Shown: in pieces, positions 34,307 through 45,346 of the stretch
Layout of the letters: the number at the start of each line of letters is the position of its first letter
Numbering within the stretch: the first letter of the stretch is position 1
From: Tribonema minus
Taxonomy: Eukaryota > Sar > Xanthophyceae > Tribonematales > Tribonemataceae
DNA length: 64,000 bases
Assembly (NCBI GenBank): GCA_017506865.1
Contig: JAFCMP010000334.1
Coordinates: forward strand, 310,001 to 374,000
Direction of reading: 5' to 3'
Translations under genes and position numbers: made by a program
Notes under the pieces: generated by a model
What the model was told of the DNA's origin: nothing
The model's database searches: none
What the model saw: the letters and a program-made list of their open reading frames with translations, nothing else

Positions 34307-36047
34307 GCTGCCGCCGCCGCCGCCGCCAGCGGACGGCGTGCCCTTGCGGCCGTCGGCGCGCAGGCGCGTGAGCTCCTCCTCGTAGCGCGCCTTGGCGCGC
34401 AGGTGGTCGTCCTGCAGCGCCGAGATGGTGCGCTGGATGTGCTCCATCTCTGTCAGGTGCTGCCGGAACTGTGCGCGCGCAAGGAGGGGGGGGGTGGGGG
34501 TGGGGGGTCAGGGGTAGGGGGAGGGTTGGCGGGACGTGAATGCGGGTAAACAGGTGCGCGCGCCGCGGGTGTTCGTATCGTAGCGCTGTACGAGGCGCAG
34601 GCCGCTCACTGCCGATGTGACTGTGATTTGTGGTTCTGCTTGGGTGTGGTGTTGGCGTCGCTTTGCAGTGACAGAACTGCGCATGCAGCAGTGCTCCCCT
34701 TTGTTGTTCAACTTGTCAGTCTGTTGGTGGCTCAGAGCTTGCACGGCATGCAATGCATATACTTCATGGTACATCACCTCGCACAGGCGTGTCACATATT
34801 CGAGCGCACCATGACCCTGCTGGGCTCTCGGCCCAGTTAACTGTCATCACCAACTGCATCAGGTGCTTCATCTGTTTGCTGTAGTTGCTTTGTGGGTTTG
34901 TTGTGGTTTGTTCAAGTTCTGTGAGGAATTTTTCTTGGCCTCTTAGGGCAGACCGACACCGTCATCGGGATGATGCAAGCATGGCCTGTTCTGCGGCAGC
35001 GCTCACCTTGCGCTCGTACTCATCCTTCTCCGCACGGATAGCTGTGTTCTCGGCATTGAGAGATTCAACCTCTATCCGCAGCTGATCCAGCAGCTCCAGC
35101 GATCTGCATTGGAAAATACCACAAACCGGCACACAAGCAGCAGTTGGCACATCTTCACAATGACTGTGCAGCATGACCCCCGGACAGTGGCTGCAGTGCT
35201 GCTGCCGCTTGCACGTCCCCTCATGCTTCTCTCATCGCGCTGGCATGCATGAGCGTTTGTCACGACCACCTAGGTGCTAGATGAGACGCACGCACTGTGG
35301 CACGCATCAGTGCGCGCCGATCAGCGCTGTCGAGGGAAAATGTGGGATAGACACAGATGGCGTAGTGAATGCGTGCTTGCGTGCTTTCAAAAAGCTTAGG
35401 ACTTTGTTGACGTAACTGCCCACGAATACCGGCATGCTCCGCAGCAGCACTGAGGCAGCAGCGCTGCCAATGAAACCGTCTCATCTTTACCACATATCTC
35501 GAAGGCAACCATCATCAGTACGGAGAGGTGGTACTGGGCTTCCAGGTGTATCACAAGGCTCACATGTGCCAGCTGCTCTCACGAGTGTGGTCATGTGGGT
35601 GTGTGACTGAGGACCGCCGCTGGCAGCGGGAGGCAGTCCGCATGACCCTTCGCTAGCTACGCTTCGATCACTTCATCATGTCAACAGACCACAGGGGCGT
35701 CAACATGATACAAGTCGATGCGAGTCTGAACAAGCCTGTTGCACTGACCCCACGTAACTGGCAGTCGAGCATCAGACGCGAGCGCCAACAGGCATGAAAA
35801 CCCACGCGACGCACCTCGACGCTCCACCGCCCCGCCCACCGCCACCCACCCCCAGTCCCATGGCTTTCGCTGCCGGCGGCTGCGGCATGGGTTGCTGCTG
35901 CTGCTGCGCCTGCTGCATGCCCATGGGGCGAGCGCCAACAGGGCCTGGGCCACCGCGCTGCATTTGTGGCTGAGGTGGCTGCTGTAGATGGTTCAAGGGA
36001 GGCGGCCCTCCCCTGGAAGGCCCCCCCGCCATGGCGCCGTAGTTCAT
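24832..36047 (-). CDS. TUP1: TUP1-type WD40 transcriptional corepressor, 12 exons, 1062 aa
   Basis: The exons are 36047-35815, 35103-35007, 34468-34237, 33889-33600, 32795-32669, 31901-31433, 30434-30236, 29266-29072, 28603-28424, 27639-27446, 26686-26470 and 25587-24832. Every phase agrees. Residues 79-145 are a coiled coil (SLELLDQLRIEVESLNAE, then QHLTEMEHIQRTISALQDDH) like the Tup1 tetramerisation helix that recruits Ssn6/Cyc8. Residues 146-482 are Gly/Pro/Gln-rich with KRLRPRSPEPYG. Residues 483-811 are seven WD40 blades in Tup1 order (SVVCCVRFSPDGSRLATG, YVRSVCMSPDG, YSLDW, SVYSVAFSADGAQLVSGG, YIISGSKDSTVVMWD). Exon 12 adds an acidic Gly-rich tail ending ELNDE, which is unusual for Tup1, whose blades normally end the protein. 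The role is nuclear gene repression via promoter-bound factors. Confidence 0.9.
28715..28797 (-). repeat. 5'-edge copy of TUP1 exon 9
   Basis: On the minus strand an acceptor-like GCGCAG is followed by GTGCGCGTGTGGGACTCC and about 60 more exon-9-like bases before divergence. The copy lies in the intron upstream of the true exon 9 (28603-28424). Confidence 0.8.
28915..28995 (-). repeat. 3'-edge copy of TUP1 exon 8
   Basis: The plus strand shows CGTCACGATGAGTGCGCCGA, then CCCAGTCAAGCGAGTACACC, matching the end of exon 8 (29080-29165) with a few changes. It lies in the intron just downstream of exon 8 in the minus-strand gene. Confidence 0.8.
29965..30235 (-). repeat. Two 3'-edge copies of TUP1 exon 7
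   Basis: The exon-7 end (ELFEHRKDVPAEDQEA plus donor GTGAGT) is repeated twice downstream of the real exon. The copies are nearly identical and separated by about 113 bp. The spacer contains AACTTCAAACATAACTTCAA, and the join to exon text is at ATTGAAAGTTCAAAG. Confidence 0.85.
30640..30925 (-). repeat. Two 5'-edge copies of TUP1 exon 7
   Basis: Positions about 30645-30715 and 30838-30915 repeat the acceptor and first 70-90 bases of exon 7 (KDARRPA, then ELEGCLSLGS). Both break off in the SVVCC region into intron sequence. They lie upstream of the true exon 7 in the minus-strand gene. Confidence 0.8.
32925..33008 (-). repeat. 5'-edge copy of TUP1 exon 5, interrupted by poly-G
   Basis: On the minus strand CTGCAGGGCGGTATGGGC repeats the start of exon 5 (32795). 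It then runs into a G-rich block and resumes with GACGGCGCGATGCTCGACC, matching the middle of exon 5. This is a relic with an expanded G tract. Confidence 0.7.
33930..33952. other. 23-nt pure G run (C in the TUP1 transcript)
   Basis: An uninterrupted run of 23 G on the plus strand reads as poly-C in the minus-strand TUP1 pre-mRNA. It ends 41 bases upstream of the exon-4 acceptor, so it may serve as a polypyrimidine tract. Similar runs occur near exon 8 at 29286-29372. Confidence 0.8.
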
Positions 36048-37079
36048 CGTCCGCTCCGCCGCTGTCTGCCAACTGGCAGAAAACAACGAGGATCAGCAAC
36101 ACACTATGTGTTGAAAGCTCAAATCACTTGCCAATCCAAGGCAAGCCATGGCTGGATCCGATCAGACCTGCCTGCCTAGATGATCGTGCAGCGGCGGCAG
36201 CCCGATCTATGTGAAGTCTGCGCTGTCAGCTACTACCTGCAGGCAAAAATCAAGTCGCGCTCGGGACACAAAGCTGTGGGGGCACTCCTGCAAGTGTGTG
36301 CCAACGCAGTTCCCACCTTGTGTCGAGCAGCCGCCAGGCAGGTCGCTGCCCAGGCCTTGCCAACCTCTGAACGCCACCCAGATCTGCTCTCTCGGCTTGG
36401 ATGCGACACTGAATAAAAAAGCAAAAGCTTTTTCGACTCGAATCAAAACAGCGCAAAAAGCACGAGAACCGAGAAGCCACCAAACACGCCGCCGCCGTGA
36501 CCGTGTGCTGCTGCCGCGGTTCTTACTGTTGCCGCTACCTCGGAAGAAGCACCAGACCTACGCTTACTACTGGAATGACAGTTCAGACGGGGCGGGGCAT
36601 GTCTACACACCGGCGGCGCTTGATGACGCTTTACTAGTCCTGTGGCTCATTCTCTGTATGGCTTCATTCTTGCAGGCAGAAACTATGTCCCTCTCCTACT
36701 GTTATTGCAATTACGTGGGGATATGATGTATGATGTCGTATCCCCAAGGTTGTGTCACTGACTGGTTGCTGATTTTGCCGGCTGGGACGTCGATGGCGAT
36801 CACGATCGTGGTGTGTCCCACATCCCACATCCCCAGCTCCATCTCTCTCATGCAAGCAAACAAGGCTTTTTACGGGGGGGCTAGTCAAATCGGCGCAAGC
36901 CACCGGAGCCTCGATCACTGACGCTGTCTGGGAAGACAGACGAGAACAACGCAGCAATGCGACGAAGGGTAGAGAAGGGAGAAGAAGCATCCAACGCGAA
37001 GAGAAACACACACGTGATTTTCTGTCAGGTAGCGCTGATAATCGAGGAATAAAGGGGGGGGGGGGGGGGGGGGGGGGGC
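36048..37079. promoter_or_regulatory. Upstream region of TUP1-like gene
   Basis: The TUP1 ATG is at 36047. A possible 5' untranslated intron acceptor (TTCTGCCAG on the minus strand) ends at about 36075. The rest is non-coding by appearance. A run of 25 G occupies 37054-37078. No named motif was found. Confidence 0.35.
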
Positions 37080-37084
37080 ACAGG

Positions 37085-37360
37085 GCGTGCGGCCTCCACC
37101 GTCAGCGCATTGCGCGCGAGCGACAGGCCCGCCAGTGCCGTGTTGACGTGGAGCGCGTCGGCGAGTACCGTGTTGGTGTTGCCGACGTGGCTGACTTCGG
37201 AAGAGGCTGAGCGCTGTGACAGCGTGTAGGTCTCAGGCACAACGCCGAGAGCGTCTGCGCCGGCGGCGGCGATGGTGTCACCACGCAGCATGAGCGCGCA
37301 AAGTGGCCCGATGTCGGCGAGCCTCAGGCGAAAACCTGACCGCCGAGTCGTCGACGGGCG
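37085..37360 (-). pseudogene. Possible relic of an RNI-type leucine-rich-repeat gene
   Basis: The minus strand reads NTVLADALHVNTALAGLSLA followed by RNALTVEAA, and a nearby segment reads LMLRGDTIAAAGADALG. These fit the Leu/Asn spacing of ribonuclease-inhibitor-like LRRs. The reading frame is short and no start or splice sites could be assigned. It may be a decayed gene or an exon of an unseen gene. Confidence 0.3.
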
Positions 37361-38019
37361 GCCCCGGGGATGAAGGCGATCATCTTGATGCTGAGCGCTG
37401 AGGTGGCGGTGGTGAGCTGCGCAGCTGCGATCACAGTGCATGGCGAGGTTTGCATTGAGGTACAAAACACATGCCAGCGCTGTGACAGAGGGGTTCAGCT
37501 GAGCGCTTTAAGCAGCAGCACCAGCCTCACAGGTCCTGAAGCTCAATGTGGTCAGACACTTTTCCGCGGTCACCATCGTTCATGTACCAGGCGGCACTGC
37601 AGTGTGATTCAGCAATCTGATGCTGCCAACACGCCTGACGGCGTTGTTCTCATAGAGGCATCATGGGAGTGCCGGTCAGCACTGCACAGCTGCAAGTAGT
37701 AATTGAAGGATCCAGAAACCCCTGGGGGTAGGATCAAGCTTGTTGCTGCTGCTCATCATCGCTGGCCGTGTTGCTCATCATCGCTTGCCGTGTTGAACAT
37801 CATCGCTGTCACGCTGCCCGAAACATAGTGAAATGCTTTGAGGCTCCCTATGCAGAGAGAGCCCCTCATGCGGCCAACGCCAACTGCAGGCGGCAATTTT
37901 GATTAAAATGCGACAAGAGTAGGCAGCTTCTGCCATCGGAGCAAGCAGCCGCCTTTGAGCGGAAGCCTCCGTTTCCATTGCACGACTCCATGAGCCGGTG
38001 ACCTGGAGCAGCGTGCAGC

Positions 38020-41000
38020 ATGAAGTTTGGCAAGAACCTGTCCAGGGTGATACAGGAGCTGTCTCTGCCGGAGTGGGAGCCGATGTGGCTGAACTATAAG
38101 CAACTGAAGAAGGTGAGAGCTGGCTGTGTTGCCCTACGGCAGAGGTGGGAGCTGCCGCACTTCTTGTGGCCGCCCCATGCTATGTGCTCTACGGCTGCAC
38201 CGATAGCTCAGGCCTACGCCGCGTGAGCATCTGTGCAATGCGCCCGGCTCAATAGGTCTGTGTGCTTCATGCGCTTCGCGGTGTGCAGAAAATCAAAATG
38301 ATAACCAAGCAGCAGGAAGCTGGACACCTGCCGGAGCGGCGCACGACTCCGGATGAAATGTCTCACAGCGCCGATGAGGTGGAGTTCTTCAGGCTGATGG
38401 AGGCGGAGCTGAAGAAAGGCGCCAGGTCAGCGTGGCACCGTCATCTGCGATTGCCTTTTTTTCTTGCTGCTCTCAAATTACAATTTGAGGTTGGTCGCAT
38501 TTGCGTGATCGCTTGAACGTCGTAGTGCGCAAAGCAGTAGATGTTTCTCATCTGTCAACGTGCCGGATTTAGACTCGTGGCGACTAGATGTAGACTCGTG
38601 GCGACTAGATGCTTGGCTGCACATGGCAGGTGTCGACATAATTGACCATCAGGCACCGGCACGGAACGGGTCAGGCACCGTCTCAGAAGCTTGTACTTGT
38701 GCAAAACATAATGTTGTCTATGGTTTCCACCTGTCTTATGTAAGAACTGGTTCGTTGAGATGGGTCTTGCCACCGTCTCACTTTGATGGCCAGCTTCGCG
38801 TCGACTTGTGAGCTACCCCCCATCGTACCGTGACTGGTGCACTTGCATGACCTCACTGGGGTTTTTTGTTGAAGTTTAGGCCGCTCAACAGGACTGATAC
38901 TGTGGTCGCGGTGATGGCTGATTTCGCGCCGACTATCGCTGCTGACATAGCACATACATAGCTGGGGTGTGGCGGCAGTCAGCATCAATTGTGTGGCTTC
39001 ACACGCTGCAGCAGCGCACGCGGCTTTCCAACCTTGCCGCACATGTGCTGTGCCCGCTGAGAGATGACGCAATGGACGAAGGTGGGGGAGGGGGCGGGAA
39101 GGGGGGGGGGGGGGGGGCGGCGGAAGGGGGTGTGAGGACCCTCTGCAGCTGGCGCGGAGGCCCGCAGAGCCATGACCTCACCGCGGCGCCCTTGCGCAGC
39201 GGAAGCGCTCGCCTACCGCCAGCGCCTGCGAACCGCGAGTGCACGGCTATCCTTTCAGAGGGCGGCGCTCGCAAACGATGTCCGGAGCACCGCGCGGCCA
39301 GCCTCAGAGCGCCCGCGCGCGGTGTGTTGCTGGGGGCCGGGGGGGGGGGGGGGGGGGGGGCAGCCAACGGGCGCACCCGCAGCGGCGGTTCTCGGCGCCG
39401 CGTTCACGCGGCATCGCTGGCAGCGCGGCGCGCCTCGTTCCGCCCACACTTGCAGCTCGTGAGCCACTGTGGATGCGGTGCCGGCCGCTGACGTGCTCTA
39501 CGCGTGGCGGCGACCATTCGACGCTGGGGCACGCGGGCGGCGCTCGCAGTGCGCGGCCGCGCTGCTCGTTTTCAGGCGGCCCCGCGCCAGCCGCGCAGCG
39601 CACGCTGAGCGCTGGTGCGCGCTGCGGCTGCGCGCGCGGCGCTGCTGCTGCTGCCGCTGCTGCTGCACGCGTCGCTGCCGCGCCACGGTGTGTGGCGCAG
39701 CAGATGCGGCGCGACTCGAGAAGCTGCGGGGGCTGCGGCGCGCGCGATGTTCGGCGTGCGTGCGCGGCGCCCCGGCCGCAGCGTTGCCGGGGGCACGCGA
39801 GCGGTGGGCGGCGTGCGTTTGGAAATAGCGCGGCGATGGCAGCGACAGTGCTCAGCACCTGCTCTGGCACGGCTCAACCCCTGCCTGGTGGGTGCGTGGC
39901 GCATGCTGGCGGCGAGGGGGGGGGGGGTGGGGGGTGCAGCCCCTGAGGCGCGGTGACGGCTGCTCGGCGAGTCGTCCTCTCGGCCGCCGCTGACAATGGG
40001 GGTTCGGCTGGGAGTTAGGGATACGTAGGGACAGCTCACGGACGGCGAGACGCGCATAGCGCTTGCACGTTCCGAGGACCGTTCCATCATACCTGAGCGC
40101 TGCTGGCAGCTAAGAAAGGTCGCATATCAGCATCGCAGCATCCCCCCCACCCCTCCCCTCTCGTACCAGGGACCGCACACACGGAGTACACTGTACTGCA
40201 GACCCGTGCTGATGCTGTGTCGGCCCGTCGCGTGCGCTCTCATTCTCGCATGCATTCACACGTACGCACACATTACATTCCCACCGCGGCTCCGTCAGTG
40301 CGTGCGCTGCCTCTGCGCAATGCCGCTACGCTCGCGCTGCTCATCTGCGGCGCTGCCTCCGCTGCACCGCCGCAGGTTCTTCCTCAACGTGGAGCAGCAG
40401 TTCACGCTGCGCATGCGGGCGGTGGAGGAGAGCCTCAGGTACTGCTCGGACACAAACGGTTCTGCATCGGCAGCATGTTGGTGTGCACACGCGGGTGGGG
40501 GGGGGTGGGGGGGCGGGGCGGCTGTGGTGTTGCTGGTGTTGGTTTGTTTTGGGTATGCAGCAAAGCTCTGATGCGCGTGTGTGCGTGCAACAATCGTAGA
40601 AGTGCGCCCGCCTACTAAAGGCGGGGACCCTGCCCACAGCAGTGGTCTCGTGGTGTCGTGGTGCCTGCATTGTACGCTCCGTCGCTCACAAACCCGAGTT
40701 CAACTGTGTGCGGCATCTCGATGAGCACTGAACGACCATACGCAGCCGACGGCAAGTATTGCTACTTCAAGTGCTACTTCAACTTCAGTGCAGAGCTGTA
40801 ACGCTGGCTTGTGGATGCAGCGTGCCTTGCTCTCAATGCACGTCGCACCCGCCCCCCCCCCCTCTCGTTTGCTCTGCAGATACACCAAGTTTCTGCTGGA
40901 CAACAAGTCGCTGGGCCTCGACAGCGGCTTCAGCGACGAGTTCCGCGCGGAGATGTGGACGGCCAACATGCGCGCGTGCGTGAGCGTGTACCGCGAGCTG

Positions 41001-44000
41001 CTGCTGCTCGAGCACTGGATCGTGATGAGCTACTGCGGCTTCAGCAAGATCCTCAAGAAGGTGAGCGCCGGGGGGGGGGGCGGGGGGGGGGGGGGGGGGT
41101 AAAGGTGTGACGCACCGCGTGCGCTGGACGTGAGCTACTGCGGCGTCAGCGGGATCCTCAAGGTGGACTGCTGTTGTAAATGTTGAAGTATAGTGACGTT
41201 CGCCGTCGTGTGCATCGGTTGGCGCGCGCGCGTTTGTGTGTGTTGCCGCAGTTGAACTAGGACAACCTCACTGCCTCGCGATGAGCTACTGCGGCTTCAG
41301 CAAGACTCTCAAGAAGGTGAGTGGAGGGGGTTGGGGGGTCGCCGCTGTAAGTGCGACGTGCCGCGCGCTGCTGCTGCGTGAGAACCGGATCACAATGACT
41401 CACTGCGGCTTTCAGCAAGGTCCGCAAGGTGGTGCTGCTGTAAGCGCTTGTGGAAGTGTAGTGACGTTCGCCGTCGTGTGCTTGAGATTCTGATGATTTT
41501 GTTTGGCACGCGCGTGCGCTCGTGCGTTGCGTGTTGCCGCGGGTGAGCCAGGCTAAGCTGCCTGCATTGCGCTGAGCTACTGCGGCTAGAGCTGGATCCT
41601 CAAGAACAGGTTTGTGGGGGGCGTCACCGCTGTAAGGAAGACTTGAGGTAGTGATGATTTCGCCGTTGCTTGTGCTTCAGTGAGACGACGAACCGTAAGA
41701 TGTATGCCCATATGTTTGCGCCGCTGCCAGTTTCATGCTGTCCTGCTTACCTACGTGGGATATACAGGTACTGTTGTGTCAGACGTGAGAGTTGAAGTAG
41801 TGGTATTGCCTCTGCTCTGACTGTGAGGGGGACGATGAGAGCTATTCACCTGTATGTATGTATGTATGCGCTTCTTGGCCAGGGGACCTATATTCACGCC
41901 AGAGTACAGTCAAGTCATCTCCGCGCAAGAACTACGCACTACTGCATTGTACACTCATCTTGCTGCGATGCAAATGCTCGCATCTATCTGCTTGCGCGCT
42001 GGACGGGCTAGGTACATGACGCGCTGAGAAGCGTTATATTCATTCATTCACGCCAGAGCACAGCAGTCGAGTCTTCACCACGCAAACAGCATTACGCACT
42101 GCAGCGTATAAAGTACTCATCTTGTACGCGCTACGAACGCTTTTGCCTGCGTCCGCGCGCAGCACGACCGCTGGACGGGCTGCATGACGCGCGCGAAGTA
42201 CATCGAACCACATGATATTCATTCTTTCTCGCCAGGGTAGTCGAGTCATCTCCGCGCCTGTGCTACGCACTGCCGCGCATACTTGGTGTCATCTTGCAGC
42301 GATGCAAATGCTCGCGGCTGCCTGCGCTGCAACGTGTACTCATCTTTCAAGCGCTACGAATGCTTTTGCCTGCCTGCGCGCGCAGCACGACCGCTGGACG
42401 GGCTACATGACGCGCGAAAAGTACATGGAGCGCGTCGTCGCGCAGCAGCCGTTCACGCAGTGCTCGCAGCTCATCGCCATGCTCACGACCATCGACCGCC
42501 TGTTCCGCGAGGTGCGTACTTCATGTTCTTCGAAATGTACGACTGTGTAAGTCATACTGTAAAAGCGGCGCGCACTTCGTCAGTGTTCAGAAGTTGAAGT
42601 TCAACATGCAGTTGGAGCACGTCGTCGCGCATCAACCGTTTACGCAGTGCTCACAGCTCATCGCCATGCTCACGACCATCGACCGCCTGTTCCGCGAGGT
42701 ACGTAGCGCATGTAGCACAATCCGTGTATATATATGTGAAAAACGAATCAACAGATTGCAGCTCTAGGTGATTAATACCTTGTACTTCACAAGTGTTTTT
42801 TGTGTGCACCGGTCGGTCATTGTTCAATTATTTCACGCCCGCGTCTTTTAATTGCTGTTAAACTTCAACATGAAATTGGAGCACATCGTCACGTGATACC
42901 CGCTTACGTAGTGCTCGTAGCTCTTGATTCAGCTCATGACCATGTTCGCTTGTTTGCAAGGTGGTGTGATGTTTTCGCGTCCTGGCACTGTTCAGAAAAG
43001 GCAGTGTGCAGTGTGCAGCAGCTGAAGTTGAAGTTGAACTACACCGTCACGTTGTCAACCGGCCCTTCCCGCAGCTCCTGCGCCACGCCGCAGCGCTTGG
43101 CGCCTATGCCCATGCGCTGCAGGAGGTGAACAAGTTACCTACCCCCTACGAGCGCTGCGTTGTTGCGGTCGTTTGGTCCATCGAGCACCGGCGCCGTGGC
43201 TCTCGCAACCTGAACGCGCAACATTGTTTGCTTTGCGGTCGTTTCGTCTATCTGAAGGGCAGTGCACCGGCACCGCGGCTCTTGCGCCCTGAAACCGCGT
43301 TTTACTTGCCCGTGCGCAGACCTGCGCCCCAGCTTTTGCAGTCTGAAACCGCGTTTCCACTTGCCTCCGTGCGCAGATTGGCGCCAACATTGAGGACATG
43401 GCGCAGTTGCGGTCCTTCGAGCAGCACATTGCAGGTGCGTAAACCGCCGTGTGCACCTGCCTGCGCTTCAAGGCTGGGGTTAGGGTTAGCGGCAGCAATT
43501 ATAAAACTGCTTACTGTGCACTTTAAGTGCTGGGTCAGGCATCACGGGAAACCCAAGCATGTAGTAGCGGCTTTGAGCATTTGAGACTCACTCTTGCACT
43601 GGCCGCTGTACATGTCGCGTAGTCGACAATCGACCTTCTGATGTGAGCGGGGCTTCCGCAGTGATCACATGTACAACGCACGTGTTGTCAACTTCTTGAC
43701 CACACAATTCACCTCAAAGCCACATCCGAGCTATCATGCAGCACATTGGAGCCACACACCCAAACTCTCCCTCTCGCTCATACACACACGCACGCACACG
43801 CACCTCTCCCCCCATATCGCGTGCGCAGGCGTCAAGACGTACGCATCGCAGGCCTCGCGCGAGTACGCGACCCACGCGGAGGGCCTGCGCTGCTGCTGTG
43901 AGGGCTCTGCGCAAGAGGACGACTGCACCAGGCGGCACAGCCCGCTGCCCGGCGGCCCCAGCCGCAGCGGCGGCGGCAGCGGCGGTGGCGCGCGCGGCGC

Positions 44001-45346
44001 ACGCAGCAGCGGCAGCAGCGACAGCGAGATGGGAGACTACGCTGCCGCCAGCCACGCGGCGCCGCCTGGCAAAGGTGGAAGCGGCGGCGGCGGCGCGCGC
44101 AGCCGCGGCAGCGCGCAGGGCAGCAGCGGCGGCAGCGGCGGCAGTGGTGCGCCGTCCGCGCGGCGCGATGCGGAGCGGAGAGCCGCTGGCAGCCAGCAGC
44201 AGCAGCAGCAGCACGTGCGGCCGCCGCAGCCGCCGCAGCAGCAGCAGCAGCGGCCGCAGCAACGGCACGCAGACAGCGGCGGCGGCGGCAGCAGCAGCGG
44301 GACGTACGCGCACATGGGTGGGGGACAGCTGGGGGCGCTGGCGGCGGCGGCGCGCGAGGGGCAGCTGGGGACGCTCGCAGCGGTCGCGGAAGAAGCTTTT
44401 GCTGCGCAGGTACGGGCACAGAGGCGGCGCCTCGCGCTAGCAGTAGAGGTCCAGACTTGTCTGCGCGTGTGTTTTGGCGTCGCTCGGGGGCAAAGGCGAA
44501 GGCGTGTTGACGCCGTCGTGTGCCTGTGCCGCGTCTGACGCCAATCGTGGTCAGTGGGTACTGTTTGTGAGACGGTTGTGCCTGCGCGCGTGTGCACTTT
44601 GCGTCGCAGCGGAATGCTGCAGTTGTTATCATGGCTTGCGCACCTGGATTGCGCGCATGCCATGGCAACACGGCAGCAAAGGATACCTGACAGCGCGCCT
44701 CACCGCACGCCGCACACCATGCAGGCCCCTCACTCCGCCTTGTCGTGAGGACCATGGTCCACCTGGTCACGCTCTCACCTGTTCGCTGCAGTACCTGTTT
44801 TCACGCGAGGGGCTGGATTCCTATCGTATTGATGTATGCAGCATGTACAGCGTATACATGCTCGCGTGCGCTGTGTCGTTGCGCTGCGCTGCGTACAGCC
44901 ACTCAGCGTCTCCTCCGCGCACGCGCATTCAGTCCGCTGCCGCGGCGACGGCGGCGGCGGCGCAACCCATCAGCGACAGCACCTCGCCCATTGCAACGCC
45001 CCCTCTCCGCTCCGCCGCGCCGCAGGCGGCGCCGCAGGCGACCCCCGTTGCGTTTGCCCCCCCGTCGTCTAAGCGGCCACGACACACGCCCGCGCTCAAT
45101 CCGGGCCCCCGCCCGCACATGCACGGCAGCGGCGGCGGCGGCAGCGGCGGCGGCGGCAGTAGCGGTGGCGGAGGCGGAGGCTCTCACACGGGCGGGCATT
45201 CCGGCCCCGGGCGGCCGTACGCAGCGCCGCCAGAAGCGTTTCCGGACCCCGGCTCAGGGCCCCCTCCCCCTGCAGGGGGGGGGCGCAGCAGCGCGCAGGG
45301 GAAAAGGGGGGGAAGGGGGCGGGGGGGCGGCGGCAGGCAGGACTAG
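38020..45346 (+). CDS. SPX-domain protein (inositol-pyrophosphate/phosphate sensing), 9 exons, 567 aa
   Basis: The exons are 38020-38112, 38289-38425, 40376-40438, 40880-41060, 42386-42511, 43075-43125, 43377-43434, 43829-44409 and 44933-45346. All phases agree. Residues 1-200 form an SPX domain. The N-terminus is MKFGKNLSRVIQELSLPEW, followed by YKQLKK|KIK, FFLNVEQQF and GFSKILKKHDRWTG. The Lys residues of the first helix, the LKKKIK segment and KILKKHD match the surface that binds inositol pyrophosphates. Residues 201-240 are short helices (LLRHAAALGAYAHALQE, IGANIEDMAQLRSFEQHIAG). The rest is Gly/Ser/Gln-rich with a possible nuclear signal (SSKRPRH) and no EXS, VTC, MFS or RING domain. A regulator of phosphate homeostasis is likely. 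The last exon's acceptor is the least certain. Confidence 0.88.
41110..41625 (+). repeat. Four 3'-edge copies of SPX exon 4
   Basis: The sequence GAGCTACTGCGGCTTCAGCA, followed by TCCTCAAGAAGGTGAG, closes exon 4. It recurs with decay at about 41128-41165, 41281-41318, 41393-41432 and 41574-41612. Two of the intervening spacers share GTGACGTTCGCCGTCGTGTG. The copy at 41281 keeps an intact AAG|GTGAGT donor. Confidence 0.85.
41890..42240 (+). repeat. Two 5'-edge copies of SPX exon 5
   Basis: Two blocks (about 41890-42045 and 42050-42215) repeat the intron end plus the first 40 or so bases of exon 5 (GCTGGACGGGCTACATGACG region). The shared upstream text includes TCATCTTG and GCTACGAACGCTTTTGCCTG. 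The real acceptor is at 42385. Confidence 0.8.
42590..42970 (+). repeat. Two 3'-edge copies of SPX exon 5
   Basis: The copy at about 42615-42699 is nearly intact (CACGACCATCGACCGCCTGT, then TCCGCGAG|GTACGT). The copy at about 42877-42962 is heavily decayed. Both begin with related text containing AACTTCAACATG or GTTCAACATG directly before TTGGAGCAC. Confidence 0.85.
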
